Source: Gemmatimonadaceae bacterium (GTDB taxonomy: Bacteria > Gemmatimonadota > Gemmatimonadetes > Gemmatimonadales > Gemmatimonadaceae). Taken from it: DNA of 64,000 bases. The position numbers and the translations under genes are program-made. This document shows, piece after piece, positions 33,377 through 42,464 of this stretch; the first letter of the stretch is position 1; each line of letters opens with the position of its first letter. The stretch covers positions 1,647,586 to 1,711,585 of the forward strand of contig JAHBVS010000001.1 in NCBI GenBank assembly GCA_019637445.1. Direction: 5' to 3'. The notes under the pieces were generated by a model that saw only the letters and a list, made by a program, of their open reading frames with translations, was not told where the DNA came from and ran no database searches.

Positions 33377-36013
33377 ATGTCCCACTCGACCGAACGCCTC
33401 ACCGCCGCGCTCGACGGACGCTATCGCATCGAACGCCAGTTGGGCGCGGGCGGCATGGCGACCGTTTACCTGGCGCACGACATCAAGCACGACCGTAAAG
33501 TCGCGGTGAAGGTGCTCAAGCCGGAGTTGGCCGCGGTGCTCGGCGCCGAGCGCTTCGTGGTCGAGATCAAGACGACGGCGGCACTGCAGCATCCGCACAT
33601 CCTGCCGCTGTTCGATTCGGGCGAGGCGGACGGCTTCCTCTACTATGTGATGCCGTTCATCGATGGCGAGACGTTGCGCGACCGCTTGAATCGCGAGTCC
33701 CAGCTCGGCGTGGACGAGGCCATTCGGATGACCTGCGACATTGCCGACGCGCTGCACTACGCGCACCAGCACGGGGTCATCCACCGCGACATCAAGCCCG
33801 AGAACATCCTGTTGCAGAACGGCCGGCCGATGGTGGCCGACTTTGGAATTGCCCTGGCGGTATCAGCGGCCGCCGGTGGGCGGATGACGGAGACCGGTCT
33901 CAGTCTCGGCACGCCGCATTACATGTCGCCCGAGCAGGCCACGGCAGAGAAGGAGATCACCGCGCGCAGCGATGTCTATTCGTTGGCGAGCGTGCTGTAC
34001 GAGATGCTGACCGGCAACCCGCCGCACACGGGATCGACCGCGCAGCAGATCATCATGAAGATCATCACCGAGCAAGCGCAGGATGTGACCAGCCTGCGCA
34101 AAACGGTGCCGCCACACGTGGCTGACGCAGTGGCGCAGGCGTTGGAGAAGCTGCCGGCGGACCGTTTTGGCTCGGCGGCGGAGTTCGCGGCGGCGTTGCA
34201 AGGTGGCGGCGGCACGCGTGCGCAGGCCGGCAATCGCACGACGGCGCGCAGGGCAGTGGCTGCGCAGGGCTCCACGCGTTGGCGCGCCATCGCGATTGCG
34301 GCTGCCGCCGTAGCTGTCGTTGCGACCGCTGCGGCGCTGTGGGCGTTGCAGCGCGAGCAGCCCGCCGAGCGTGTGGAGTTCACGTATCGGCCGATCCTGT
34401 CGCGCAACGACCGTCCCTTCGTCAGCATCTCGCGCGACGGCCGTCAGATCTTGGAAGTAGTCCGTGACTCGAACGGCTTGGATCTCGTCGCCACGCGGTC
34501 GCTGGGCTCCGCGACGATGCAGCCGGTGCAAGGCACCGCCGGCGCGCGCGACCCGAGGTTCAGCCTCGACGGCCAGTGGATCCTGTTCCAGTCGGAAGGC
34601 AAGATGAAGCGGGTGCCGGTGGGCGGCGGGCCGGCCAGCGTCGTCATGGAAGCCGGCGTCAACGCCGGCTTCATCGAGCATCCGGACGGGAGTCTGATCT
34701 ACTCGTCGCTGACCACGGGACTAGTGCGCCTGTCTCCCGGTGGACTCACGGCGGATACGCTGACGTCGATTAGTGCGGCCGAGCGAGAGTTCGCGCACTG
34801 GTATCCGCAGGTCCTGCCGGGTGGCGATGCGCTGATCTATACCAGCTACCGCAGTCCGGTGGACGCCTCGCGGATTGAGGCATTGAACCTCAAGACCGGC
34901 GCGCGTAGCGTGCTGGCCACCAACGCCATCCATGGAAAGTTCGTCGCGCCGGACATCCTATTGTTCGCGCGTTCGGCGGCGGTCTTTGCGCAGCGATTCG
35001 ATCCCAAAACGCTCCGCACTCTTGGCGAGGCCGTGCCTGTGGTCGAGGACGTGGCGTGGACGCAGACGGACGGTGTTGCGGCGTATGATGTCTCGGCGAA
35101 CGGCACGCTGGTCTACGTCAAAGGCTCCGAAGCTAGCGTCGCGCGACAGGTAGTCTGGTCCGATCGGAGCGGGCGAACCACGCCATTGCTTCCGGAGGCC
35201 GGGAGCTGGTCCGAGCCGCGGCTTTCGCCAGATGGCCGCTGGATCGCCCTGACGCGTACCGCGCCGACGCGACAGATCTGGCTCTACGACAACGGCCGCG
35301 CGGTGCTGACGCAGCTGACGCGTTTCACCGACGGTGTGGCGTTCTCGCCGGTGTGGGCCTGGGACTCGAAGTCGCTGATCATCGCGCGCGAGGTCCCGCA
35401 GTACAACATCCACCGCCAGCCGATCGATGGGCGCCCGGACGAAGAGTTGGTGAACACGAAGTACGACAAGGTGCCGACGGCCATCTCACGGGACGGGCGG
35501 CAGGTGTTCTACTACGAGGTCATCGCCGATGCGCGGCTGACGGTGGCCACCGTCGGCGACACGGCTTCGCGCAGGTTCAACACCGGCAGCGATGCCTTCA
35601 ACGCCGACCTGACGCCGGACGGCCGCTGGATCGTGCATGACGAATCCGATCGCGCGGGGAACTCGGCGGTCTACGTGCGACTGGCGGATGGCACGGGCGG
35701 CCGTCGACAGGTCTCGTCCGACGGCGGCGACCAGCCGCGCTTCACGCGCGCAGGGCGGGAGATCGTGTACCGCAAGGGCGACGCGATGTACGCGGCGTCG
35801 TTCAATCCTGGGACCGGCGAGATCGGCACCCCCATGCAGTTGTTCCGCGTGAAGGACGGCGGGCGGCTCGCGGGCGGTCGCACGCGCGGGTACGACGTGT
35901 CGCCGGACGGGCAACGGTTCCTGCTGGTGACCCCCGTCGAGCGGCCAGGTGCGGCACCGAACGTGGTGATCACGAACTGGATCGAGGAGCTGGAGCGGAA
36001 GCTGCCGCGGTAG
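33377..36013 (+). CDS. Ser/Thr kinase with PD40 beta-propeller
   Basis: The 878-residue protein has an N-terminal Hanks-type kinase (LGAGGMATVYLAHDIKHDRK, HRDIKPENILL, DFGIALAVSAAAGGRMTETGLSLGTPHYMSPEQ split here for reference: nucleotide about 33430-34160). A transmembrane helix lies near residues 302-324, and about 550 periplasmic residues show repeated TolB/PD40-like blades (SPDGRWIALTR, TPDGRWIVHDES, SPDGQRFLLVTP). All kinase catalytic residues appear present. Ligand and targets are unknown. The ATG is at 33377. Confidence 0.9.
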   Translation: MSHSTERLTAALDGRYRIERQLGAGGMATVYLAHDIKHDRKVAVKVLKPELAAVLGAERFVVEIKTTAALQHPHILPLFDSGEADGFLYYVMPFIDGETLRDRLNRESQLGVDEAIRMTCDIADALHYAHQHGVIHRDIKPENILLQNGRPMVADFGIALAVSAAAGGRMTETGLSLGTPHYMSPEQATAEKEITARSDVYSLASVLYEMLTGNPPHTGSTAQQIIMKIITEQAQDVTSLRKTVPPHVADAVAQALEKLPADRFGSAAEFAAALQGGGGTRAQAGNRTTARRAVAAQGSTRWRAIAIAAAAVAVVATAAALWALQREQPAERVEFTYRPILSRNDRPFVSISRDGRQILEVVRDSNGLDLVATRSLGSATMQPVQGTAGARDPRFSLDGQWILFQSEGKMKRVPVGGGPASVVMEAGVNAGFIEHPDGSLIYSSLTTGLVRLSPGGLTADTLTSISAAEREFAHWYPQVLPGGDALIYTSYRSPVDASRIEALNLKTGARSVLATNAIHGKFVAPDILLFARSAAVFAQRFDPKTLRTLGEAVPVVEDVAWTQTDGVAAYDVSANGTLVYVKGSEASVARQVVWSDRSGRTTPLLPEAGSWSEPRLSPDGRWIALTRTAPTRQIWLYDNGRAVLTQLTRFTDGVAFSPVWAWDSKSLIIAREVPQYNIHRQPIDGRPDEELVNTKYDKVPTAISRDGRQVFYYEVIADARLTVATVGDTASRRFNTGSDAFNADLTPDGRWIVHDESDRAGNSAVYVRLADGTGGRRQVSSDGGDQPRFTRAGREIVYRKGDAMYAASFNPGTGEIGTPMQLFRVKDGGRLAGGRTRGYDVSPDGQRFLLVTPVERPGAAPNVVITNWIEELERKLPR

Positions 36014-36066
36014 GCGGCTCGCGCGCCACGACGGGTACGTCGCGCGGCTCTGGCGTAGATTTCGGC

Positions 36067-37245
36067 GTGCTCCGTCTCCTCCTCAACGCCGATCTCCACG
36101 CCCCAGAGCCACGCGGCATCTGCCACGTCCTCGTCGCTGGCGGGCGCATCGCCTGGATCGGCCACGAGCGCCCGAGCTTGGACGCATCACTCGGCGCCGA
36201 GGTCGTCGACCTTGAGGGCCTGCGCCTCGTCCCCGGCCTGATCGACCCGCACGTGCACCTCACGGGCGGCGGCGGTGAGGCCGGCGCGCATACCAAGGTC
36301 CCGCCGCTGCCGCTTTCGCAGTTCACTCGCGGCGGAGTCACTACCGTCGTTGCCGTGCTCGGCACCGACGACGCCACCCGCCATCCACGCGAACTCGTTG
36401 CCGCCGTGCACGGCCTCCGCACCGAGGGACTCTCGGCCTGGAGCTGGACCGCCGGCTACCACCTGCCCCCAGTGACCATCACCGGCAGCGTGCGTGGCGA
36501 CCTGGCGATGATCGACTGCATCATCGGCTGCAAGACCGCCATCAGTGACCACCGCAGCAGCCAGCCAACCCGCGACGATCTGCTGCGCCTCGCCAGCGAG
36601 GTGCACGTCGGCGGCCTGATGACGGGCAAGGCGGGCATCCTGCACCTGCACGTCGGCGACGGCCCCCGCGGGCTCGAACCCATCCGCGACGCGCTCGCGC
36701 ACTCGGAGCTGCCGCCGCGCGTGTTCCACCCCACGCACGTGAACCGGCGACGCGCACTCTTCGAAGAAGCCATCGCCATCGCACGCAGCGGTGTAGCCGT
36801 GGACCTCACGGCGTTCCCCGTGGCGGAGGGCGAGGACGCGTGGAGCGCCGAGGACGCGCTGCAGCGATACCTCGATGCCGGCGCCCCGCCGGAGCGCATC
36901 ACCATCAGCTCCGACGGTGGCGGCTGCCTGCCGACCTTCGATGCCGACGGCCGCGTGGCTTCTATGGATGTGGGATCGCCCGGCGCGCTGGCCTACACGC
37001 TGCGCCGCCTGCTCGACGCCGGCGTGCCGCTCGCGCGGGCGCTGCCGGCCTTCACCAGCAACACGGCGACGTTGCTCCGCCTGCCTCGCAAGGGACAGCT
37101 CACCGCGGATGCCGATGCCGACCTCGTGGTACTCGACCCCAACGGAGGAATTCGGGACGTGATGGCGATGGGAACTTGGATGCTACGCGATGGCCAGCCC
37201 ACACAGCGCGGCACCTTTGAACCGCAGCCCGCGGAGCGCGCGTGA
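36067..37245 (+). CDS. iadA: Beta-aspartyl (isoaspartyl) dipeptidase
   Basis: This 392-residue amidohydrolase matches IadA. Metal ligands are seen in LIDPHVHLTGGGGEAG, the bridging Lys in IIGCKTAISDHRSS, metal His residues in LHLHVGD and FHPTHVNRR, and the final Asp in ISSDGGGCLP. It hydrolyses beta-Asp dipeptides, and here most likely beta-Asp-Arg released from cyanophycin by the next gene. The start is GTG at 36067, and its stop overlaps the cphB start. It is first in the cyanophycin operon. Confidence 0.92.
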   Translation: MLRLLLNADLHAPEPRGICHVLVAGGRIAWIGHERPSLDASLGAEVVDLEGLRLVPGLIDPHVHLTGGGGEAGAHTKVPPLPLSQFTRGGVTTVVAVLGTDDATRHPRELVAAVHGLRTEGLSAWSWTAGYHLPPVTITGSVRGDLAMIDCIIGCKTAISDHRSSQPTRDDLLRLASEVHVGGLMTGKAGILHLHVGDGPRGLEPIRDALAHSELPPRVFHPTHVNRRRALFEEAIAIARSGVAVDLTAFPVAEGEDAWSAEDALQRYLDAGAPPERITISSDGGGCLPTFDADGRVASMDVGSPGALAYTLRRLLDAGVPLARALPAFTSNTATLLRLPRKGQLTADADADLVVLDPNGGIRDVMAMGTWMLRDGQPTQRGTFEPQPAERA

Positions 37246-38084
37246 CGCCCTCACAAACACCGGACGGCGCGACCCGCGGCTGGATCATCCCCATCGGCGG
37301 CGGTGAGGAGAAGGAGAACAACCCGCACATCCTCGAGCGCTTCGTGCAGCTCTGCGGTGGGCGCGACGCCAAGCTCGTCGTAATTCCCACGGCCTCCAAG
37401 CTCGCCGACACCGGCGACCGCTACCGCAGCATCTTCCGCGAACTCGGTGCCGCCGAAGTCGAGGTGATGGACTTCGACACGCGCCGCGACGGCAACGAGC
37501 TCGGACGCGTGGCCGCCATCAAGGCCTGCGACGGCGTCTTCCTCACCGGTGGAAACCAGATGCGCCTTGCGACCACCATCGGCGGCACCGCGGTGGCCAA
37601 GGCGCTGCGCGAACACAATGCCAACGGCGGACACGTCGCGGGCACCAGCGCCGGCGCGAGCTTTCTCAGTGAGCACATGATCGCCTTCGGCGACGACAAC
37701 CGGACGCCGCACGCTGGGTCCGTCACCCTTGCGCCCGGACTCGGCCTCACCAATCGCGTGGTGATCGACCAGCACTTCACGCAGCGGGGCCGGCTCGGCC
37801 GGCTCATCACCGCGCTGGCGTTCAATCCCTTCCTCATTGGGATGGGGATCGACGAGGACACCGCGGCGTTCATCGGCCCTGACCAGACCGTCGAGGTGGA
37901 GGGCAGCGGCACGATCACCATCGTGGACTCGTCCAAGCTCACCTTCTCGTCGATGGACCGCGCCGACGCCGACGACTCCGTAGCGATGCTCAGCCTCATC
38001 ATGCACGTCCTCGTCCGCGGCACCACTTTCAACCTCCACACCCGCATCGCCTCGGCAGGATCGCTCGCGGTGAGCAAGGGTTAG
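37242..38084 (+). CDS. cphB: Cyanophycinase
   Basis: This 280-residue serine exopeptidase of the S51 family cuts cyanophycin to beta-Asp-Arg dipeptides. The nucleophile lies in HVAGTSAGASFLSE. Other family blocks are IIPIGGGEEKEN, VVIPTASK, GVFLTGGNQMRL, VVIDQHFTQRGRLGRL and GIDEDTAAF. No signal peptide is seen, so it acts in the cytoplasm. The GTG start shares four bases (gtga) with the iadA stop codon, implying coupled translation. cphA starts 15 bp downstream. Confidence 0.94.
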   Translation: MTPSQTPDGATRGWIIPIGGGEEKENNPHILERFVQLCGGRDAKLVVIPTASKLADTGDRYRSIFRELGAAEVEVMDFDTRRDGNELGRVAAIKACDGVFLTGGNQMRLATTIGGTAVAKALREHNANGGHVAGTSAGASFLSEHMIAFGDDNRTPHAGSVTLAPGLGLTNRVVIDQHFTQRGRLGRLITALAFNPFLIGMGIDEDTAAFIGPDQTVEVEGSGTITIVDSSKLTFSSMDRADADDSVAMLSLIMHVLVRGTTFNLHTRIASAGSLAVSKG

Positions 38085-38099
38085 CGGCAGGTTCCCACG

Positions 38100-40889
38100 A
38101 TGCGAATCCTCGAACGCTCCGTCTACGTCGGTCCGTCGCTGTACGCGCACTTCCCGGTAATCCGGCTCACGCTGGACCTCGGCGCGCTGGAGCAGTGGCC
38201 CACCAGCCGGCTCGGGGCCCCGTTCATCGAGGGACTGCTCGAGGTGCTGCCCGGGCTGCGCGAGCACGGCTGCTCGTATGGTGAGCCTGGCGGATTCGTC
38301 CGCCGCATGACGGAGGACGAGGGCACCTGGCTAGGCCACGTGCTGGAGCACGTCGCCATCGAGGTGCAGAACATCGCCGGCGTTCCGGTGACCTTCGGCA
38401 AGACCCGCGGCACCGGCGTCGAAGGCCAGTATCACGTCGTCTACGAGTACGAGGAGCGCGACCAAGGTCTCGAGGCCGGCGAGATGGCGATGAAGCTGCT
38501 CGGCTCGCTGCTGCCCGAGGAGATCCGGCCGGAGGGCCTTGTGCCTGCGGACTGGAGCTGGACGGCCGAGCGCGATCAGTTCATCCGCTACGAACAGCGC
38601 CGCGCGCTGGGTCCGAGCACCGCCGCGTTGGTGCACGCCGCCGAGGCGCGCGGCATCCCGTTCATGCGCCTCAACAACCAGTCGTTGGTGCAGCTCGGGC
38701 ACGGGAAGTTCCAGCAACGCATCCATGCCACGGTCACCGGCCGCACGCCGCACATCGCCGTGGAATTGGCGGGTGACAAAGAGGAGACCAACAGAATCCT
38801 CGGGCGCATCGGGTTGCCGGTGCCCAAGCAGGAGCTGGTGCAGAGCGAGGCGGGGGCGCTGCGCGCGGCGCGGCGCATCGGCTTCCCTGTGGTGGTGAAG
38901 CCCTACAACGGCAATCACGGCCGCGCGGTGGCCATCCACCTCACCACCGACGAGCAGGTGCGCGCGGCTTTCCACGCTGCGCAAGAGGTCTCGCGCTCGG
39001 TGATCGTCGAGAGCTTCCAGGTGGGCGACGACCACCGACTCCTCGTGGTGAACGGTACGCTCATCGCTGCCACGCGCCGCACGCCGGGCCACGTCGTCGG
39101 CGATGGCAGCCAGAGCATTGCGCAGTTGGTGGACATCGTGAACGCCGATCCGCGACGCGGCGTCGGCCACGAGAAGGTCCTCACTCGGCTCGCGCTCGAC
39201 GAGCAGGCCCTGGGCTTGCTCGAGCGGAAGGGCTACACGCCCGAGACCGTGCCGCCCGCCGGCGAGACGGTGTACCTGCGCTCCACCGCCAATCTCTCCA
39301 CCGGCGGCACCGCCACCGATGTCACCGACATCATCCATCCCGACAACCGCGAGATGGCCGAGCGCGCCATCAAGGCCATCGGGCTCGATGTGGGCGGCGT
39401 GGACTTCCTCACGCCCGACATCACGGAATCGTACCGCAAGCACGGCGGTGCCATCTGCGAGGTGAACGCCGCGCCTGGCTTCCGGATGCACAGCGCGCCC
39501 AGTGACGGGAAGCCGCGCGATGTCGCCGGACCGGTGATCGACATGCTTTTCCCGCCGGGCACGCCGGCCACCGTGCCCATCGCCGCCGTCACCGGCACCA
39601 ACGGCAAGACGACGACGTCGCGGATGCTCGCGCACATCTGCAAGATGGCCGGCCTCACACCGGGCCTCACCACCACCGACGGTGTGTACATCGACGGCCA
39701 ACGCACCGTCGAGGGCGACATGACCGGCCCCGTCGCGACGCGGCTGGTGCTCGCCGACCCGACCATCGATGTCGCCGTGCTCGAGATTGCGCGCGGCGGC
39801 TTGTTGCGCGCGGGGATGGGCACGCCCTACGTGGACGTGGGCGCCGTGCTCAACGTGCGCTCCGACCATTTGGGGATGAAGGGCATCGACACGCTCGAGG
39901 CCCTGGCCGAGGTCAAGCGCATCATCGTCGAGGTGGCCCGCGACACGGCGGTGCTCAATGCCGATGATCCGCTGGTGCTGCGCATGGCCGATTACACCGA
40001 CGCCAAGCATCTCTGCTACGTGACCACCAACCCCGGCCACGCGCTGGTGCGCGAACACATTCGTGCGGGCGGTCGCGCCGTGTCGTTGGAGAGCGGCGTC
40101 AACGGGCAGATGATCACCATCTACGACAAGGGCGCGCACATCCCGCTGCTGTGGACGCACTTGATCCCGGCGACGATCGAAGGCCGCGCGATGCACAACG
40201 TGCAGAACGCGATGGTCGCCGCCGCGATGGCCTTCTCGATGGGCCTCAAGCTCGAGACCATCCGACAGGGCCTGCGCACCTTCGACACCACGTTCTTCCA
40301 GGCGCCGGGGCGCGCGAACGTCTTCAGCGAGCATCCGTTCAAGGTCATCCTCGACTACGGCCACAACGCGCACGCCATCGAGGCGATGTGCCAACTCGCG
40401 CAGCGCCTGGACGTGAATGGCCGCCGCTTGGTCGTGCTCGCCGGTCCCGGTGATCGCCGTGACGAGGACCTGCGGGAGATCGCCCGAGTGGCCGCCGGCA
40501 AGTTCGACCACTACATCTGCCGCCGCGATGACGGGCTGCGCGGCCGCGCGGGCGACGAAGTCCCGCGCATCATGGCGCAGGCGCTGCGCGATGCCGGCGT
40601 GCCGGACGCGCAGATCACGATCATCCCTGACGAGCAGGAGGCCGTTGATGCCGGCCTGCGGATGGCGCGCGCCGGCGACCTGCTGCTCGTCTTCGGCGAC
40701 GAGATCACGCGCACGTGGAAGCAGATCATCCACTTCCGTCCGGACGGCGCGCAGCGGCCCGTGACGGCCGAGCACGCCATCCCGCGCGTGGTCGAACCCG
40801 CGCCGCCGCCCGAGCCGACGCTCACCGACCTCTCGTCGTTGGTGCGCGACGAGCGCGGCGTGCGCCTCGCGCGCGAGAGCGACGACTGA
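38100..40889 (+). CDS. cphA: Cyanophycin synthetase
   Basis: The 929-residue enzyme polymerises Asp and Arg into multi-L-arginyl-poly-L-aspartate with ATP. An N-terminal domain (about 1-160; ERSVYVGPSLYAHFPV) precedes an ATP-grasp domain (about 210-480; VVKPYNGNHGRAV, CEVNAAPGFRMH) that adds Asp. The Mur-ligase-like domain adds Arg; its P-loop GTNGKTT is at 499-505, with LEIARGGLLRAG and LDYGHNAHAIEAM later. All three domains look intact. It runs directly into a Mur-ligase paralogue. Confidence 0.95.
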   Translation: MRILERSVYVGPSLYAHFPVIRLTLDLGALEQWPTSRLGAPFIEGLLEVLPGLREHGCSYGEPGGFVRRMTEDEGTWLGHVLEHVAIEVQNIAGVPVTFGKTRGTGVEGQYHVVYEYEERDQGLEAGEMAMKLLGSLLPEEIRPEGLVPADWSWTAERDQFIRYEQRRALGPSTAALVHAAEARGIPFMRLNNQSLVQLGHGKFQQRIHATVTGRTPHIAVELAGDKEETNRILGRIGLPVPKQELVQSEAGALRAARRIGFPVVVKPYNGNHGRAVAIHLTTDEQVRAAFHAAQEVSRSVIVESFQVGDDHRLLVVNGTLIAATRRTPGHVVGDGSQSIAQLVDIVNADPRRGVGHEKVLTRLALDEQALGLLERKGYTPETVPPAGETVYLRSTANLSTGGTATDVTDIIHPDNREMAERAIKAIGLDVGGVDFLTPDITESYRKHGGAICEVNAAPGFRMHSAPSDGKPRDVAGPVIDMLFPPGTPATVPIAAVTGTNGKTTTSRMLAHICKMAGLTPGLTTTDGVYIDGQRTVEGDMTGPVATRLVLADPTIDVAVLEIARGGLLRAGMGTPYVDVGAVLNVRSDHLGMKGIDTLEALAEVKRIIVEVARDTAVLNADDPLVLRMADYTDAKHLCYVTTNPGHALVREHIRAGGRAVSLESGVNGQMITIYDKGAHIPLLWTHLIPATIEGRAMHNVQNAMVAAAMAFSMGLKLETIRQGLRTFDTTFFQAPGRANVFSEHPFKVILDYGHNAHAIEAMCQLAQRLDVNGRRLVVLAGPGDRRDEDLREIARVAAGKFDHYICRRDDGLRGRAGDEVPRIMAQALRDAGVPDAQITIIPDEQEAVDAGLRMARAGDLLLVFGDEITRTWKQIIHFRPDGAQRPVTAEHAIPRVVEPAPPPEPTLTDLSSLVRDERGVRLARESDD

Positions 40890-42451
40890 GCGCGCCACCC
40901 ACCGGCGCGCCCTCCGCCAGCGCGCCGCCGCTCTTCACCGACTCCAGGCGCCTGCTCGGCCCGAGTCTCTGGCTCGATGCACCCGGTGTGATCCTCGAGG
41001 CGCCGCGCCCGCACGGCAGCGACGCCGCGCTGCTGCGCGGCTGGGGCGCCGAGGTCACGTGGATGTGCGCCGCACTCGGCTGGACCGACACCGCGCTCAC
41101 CGTGCGCACGCACGCAGCGGGGAGCAGTCTCGCATTCACTGCGCCTCGTGAAGCATTGATGAGCGCCACCAGTCTCAATGAATGGGCGCTGGAGCGCGCG
41201 GCCGAGGCCTGCGACGTGACATACGATCCCGCGTCGCTGGAGGAAGAGCGGCTGCCGTTGGAGCAGACGGCGGCGCTTGCGCGTCTGCGGGAGCTACTCG
41301 ATGCCGAGCGCGAGACACCGCCGGATGACGCCGCGGCGATTGAAGCGCGCGACATCCCAGTTGCCCTCGTCACCGGCTCCAACGGCAAGACCACCACCGT
41401 ACGATTGATCGCCGCCATGCTGCGTGCGGCGGGACACCGCGCGGGCTTCACGTGCACCGACGGCGTGTTCATTGATGGCGAGGCGGTCGAGCGTGGCGAC
41501 TGGAGCGGACCCGCCGGGGCGCGGCGTGTGCTCGAGGACGCGAGCGTGACGGCGGCGGTGTTGGAAAGCGCGCGCGGCGGCCTGCTCCGGCGCGGCCTCG
41601 TGGCACCGCGGGCCGACGTCGCGGTGATCACCAACGTTGCCGCCGATCACTTCGGCGAATACGGCATCGACTCACTGGCCGATATCGCCACCGCCAAGGG
41701 TGTCGTGGCGCACACGCTCTCGGCGCGCGGCACGCTCATACTCGGCGCCGACGATCCCACGCTGCGCGCGCATCCGCCGCACACGGACGCGAAGGTGGAG
41801 TGGTTCGGAAGTGGCGAGCACGCCTCGGGACTGTTGCCGACGCTCGAGGAAATGCCGATCGCGATGGCCGGTCAGGCCGCGTACAACATCGCCAACGCCG
41901 AGGCGGCCGCACGTGCGGCGCGAGCGCTTGGCCTGCCGGATGCGGTGATCACCGAGACCCTGCGGCAGTTCGGCCGCGACAACCGCGACAACCCGGGCCG
42001 GCTGGAGCGCTACGAACTCGACGGCCGCCGCATCTGGCTGGACTACGCGCACAATCCGCACGGGCTCGCGGCGCTGCTGGCGCTGGCGCAGGAGGCGCGC
42101 GGAAGCGGACGGCTGGGGCTGCTCCTTGGTCAGGCGGGCGACCGACCGGACGAATCCCTGCGTGCGCTGGCGCGAACGGCCTGGGCAGCCGCGCCCGACT
42201 GCGTAATGCTGCAGGAGATGACGCACTACCTACGCGGGCGCGCGCCCGGCGAGGTGCCCGCGATCCTGCGCGATGAGCTGCTGCGCAGTGGGGCGCGTGA
42301 GGAGCAGGTGCTGCTCGGCGGAAGCGAGGTGGAGGCCGCGGAGGCGCTGTTGGCGTGGAGCGCGCCGGGGGACCTGCTCGTGATGCCCGTGCACGCCTTG
42401 GAGGAGCGCGAGGTGCTTCGGCGCCGGATTGGGGTTCGGGCCGACGGGTAG
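40886..42451 (+). CDS. Mur-ligase-type paralogue of cyanophycin synthetase
   Basis: This protein of about 521 residues resembles the Mur-ligase half of CphA but has no ATP-grasp domain. The P-loop GSNGKTT lies at about 164-170. LESARGGLLRRG, ITNVAADHFGEYGI and LDYAHNPHGLAAL correspond to the CphA segments. The substrate is probably a peptide or cyanophycin-like chain, but this is inferred from context. The start is unclear: no ATG or GTG lies near, and a CTG at 40886 overlaps the cphA stop (ctga), which would fit coupled translation. The upstream open frame is antisense-like shadow of cphA. Confidence 0.82.
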   Translation: MSAPPTGAPSASAPPLFTDSRRLLGPSLWLDAPGVILEAPRPHGSDAALLRGWGAEVTWMCAALGWTDTALTVRTHAAGSSLAFTAPREALMSATSLNEWALERAAEACDVTYDPASLEEERLPLEQTAALARLRELLDAERETPPDDAAAIEARDIPVALVTGSNGKTTTVRLIAAMLRAAGHRAGFTCTDGVFIDGEAVERGDWSGPAGARRVLEDASVTAAVLESARGGLLRRGLVAPRADVAVITNVAADHFGEYGIDSLADIATAKGVVAHTLSARGTLILGADDPTLRAHPPHTDAKVEWFGSGEHASGLLPTLEEMPIAMAGQAAYNIANAEAAARAARALGLPDAVITETLRQFGRDNRDNPGRLERYELDGRRIWLDYAHNPHGLAALLALAQEARGSGRLGLLLGQAGDRPDESLRALARTAWAAAPDCVMLQEMTHYLRGRAPGEVPAILRDELLRSGAREEQVLLGGSEVEAAEALLAWSAPGDLLVMPVHALEEREVLRRRIGVRADG

Positions 42452-42464
42452 GGCCGAACCCAGC

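Noticed and set aside
38331-40898. Minus-strand open frame of 855 codons
   Set aside because: It is antisense to cphA, whose motifs are intact.
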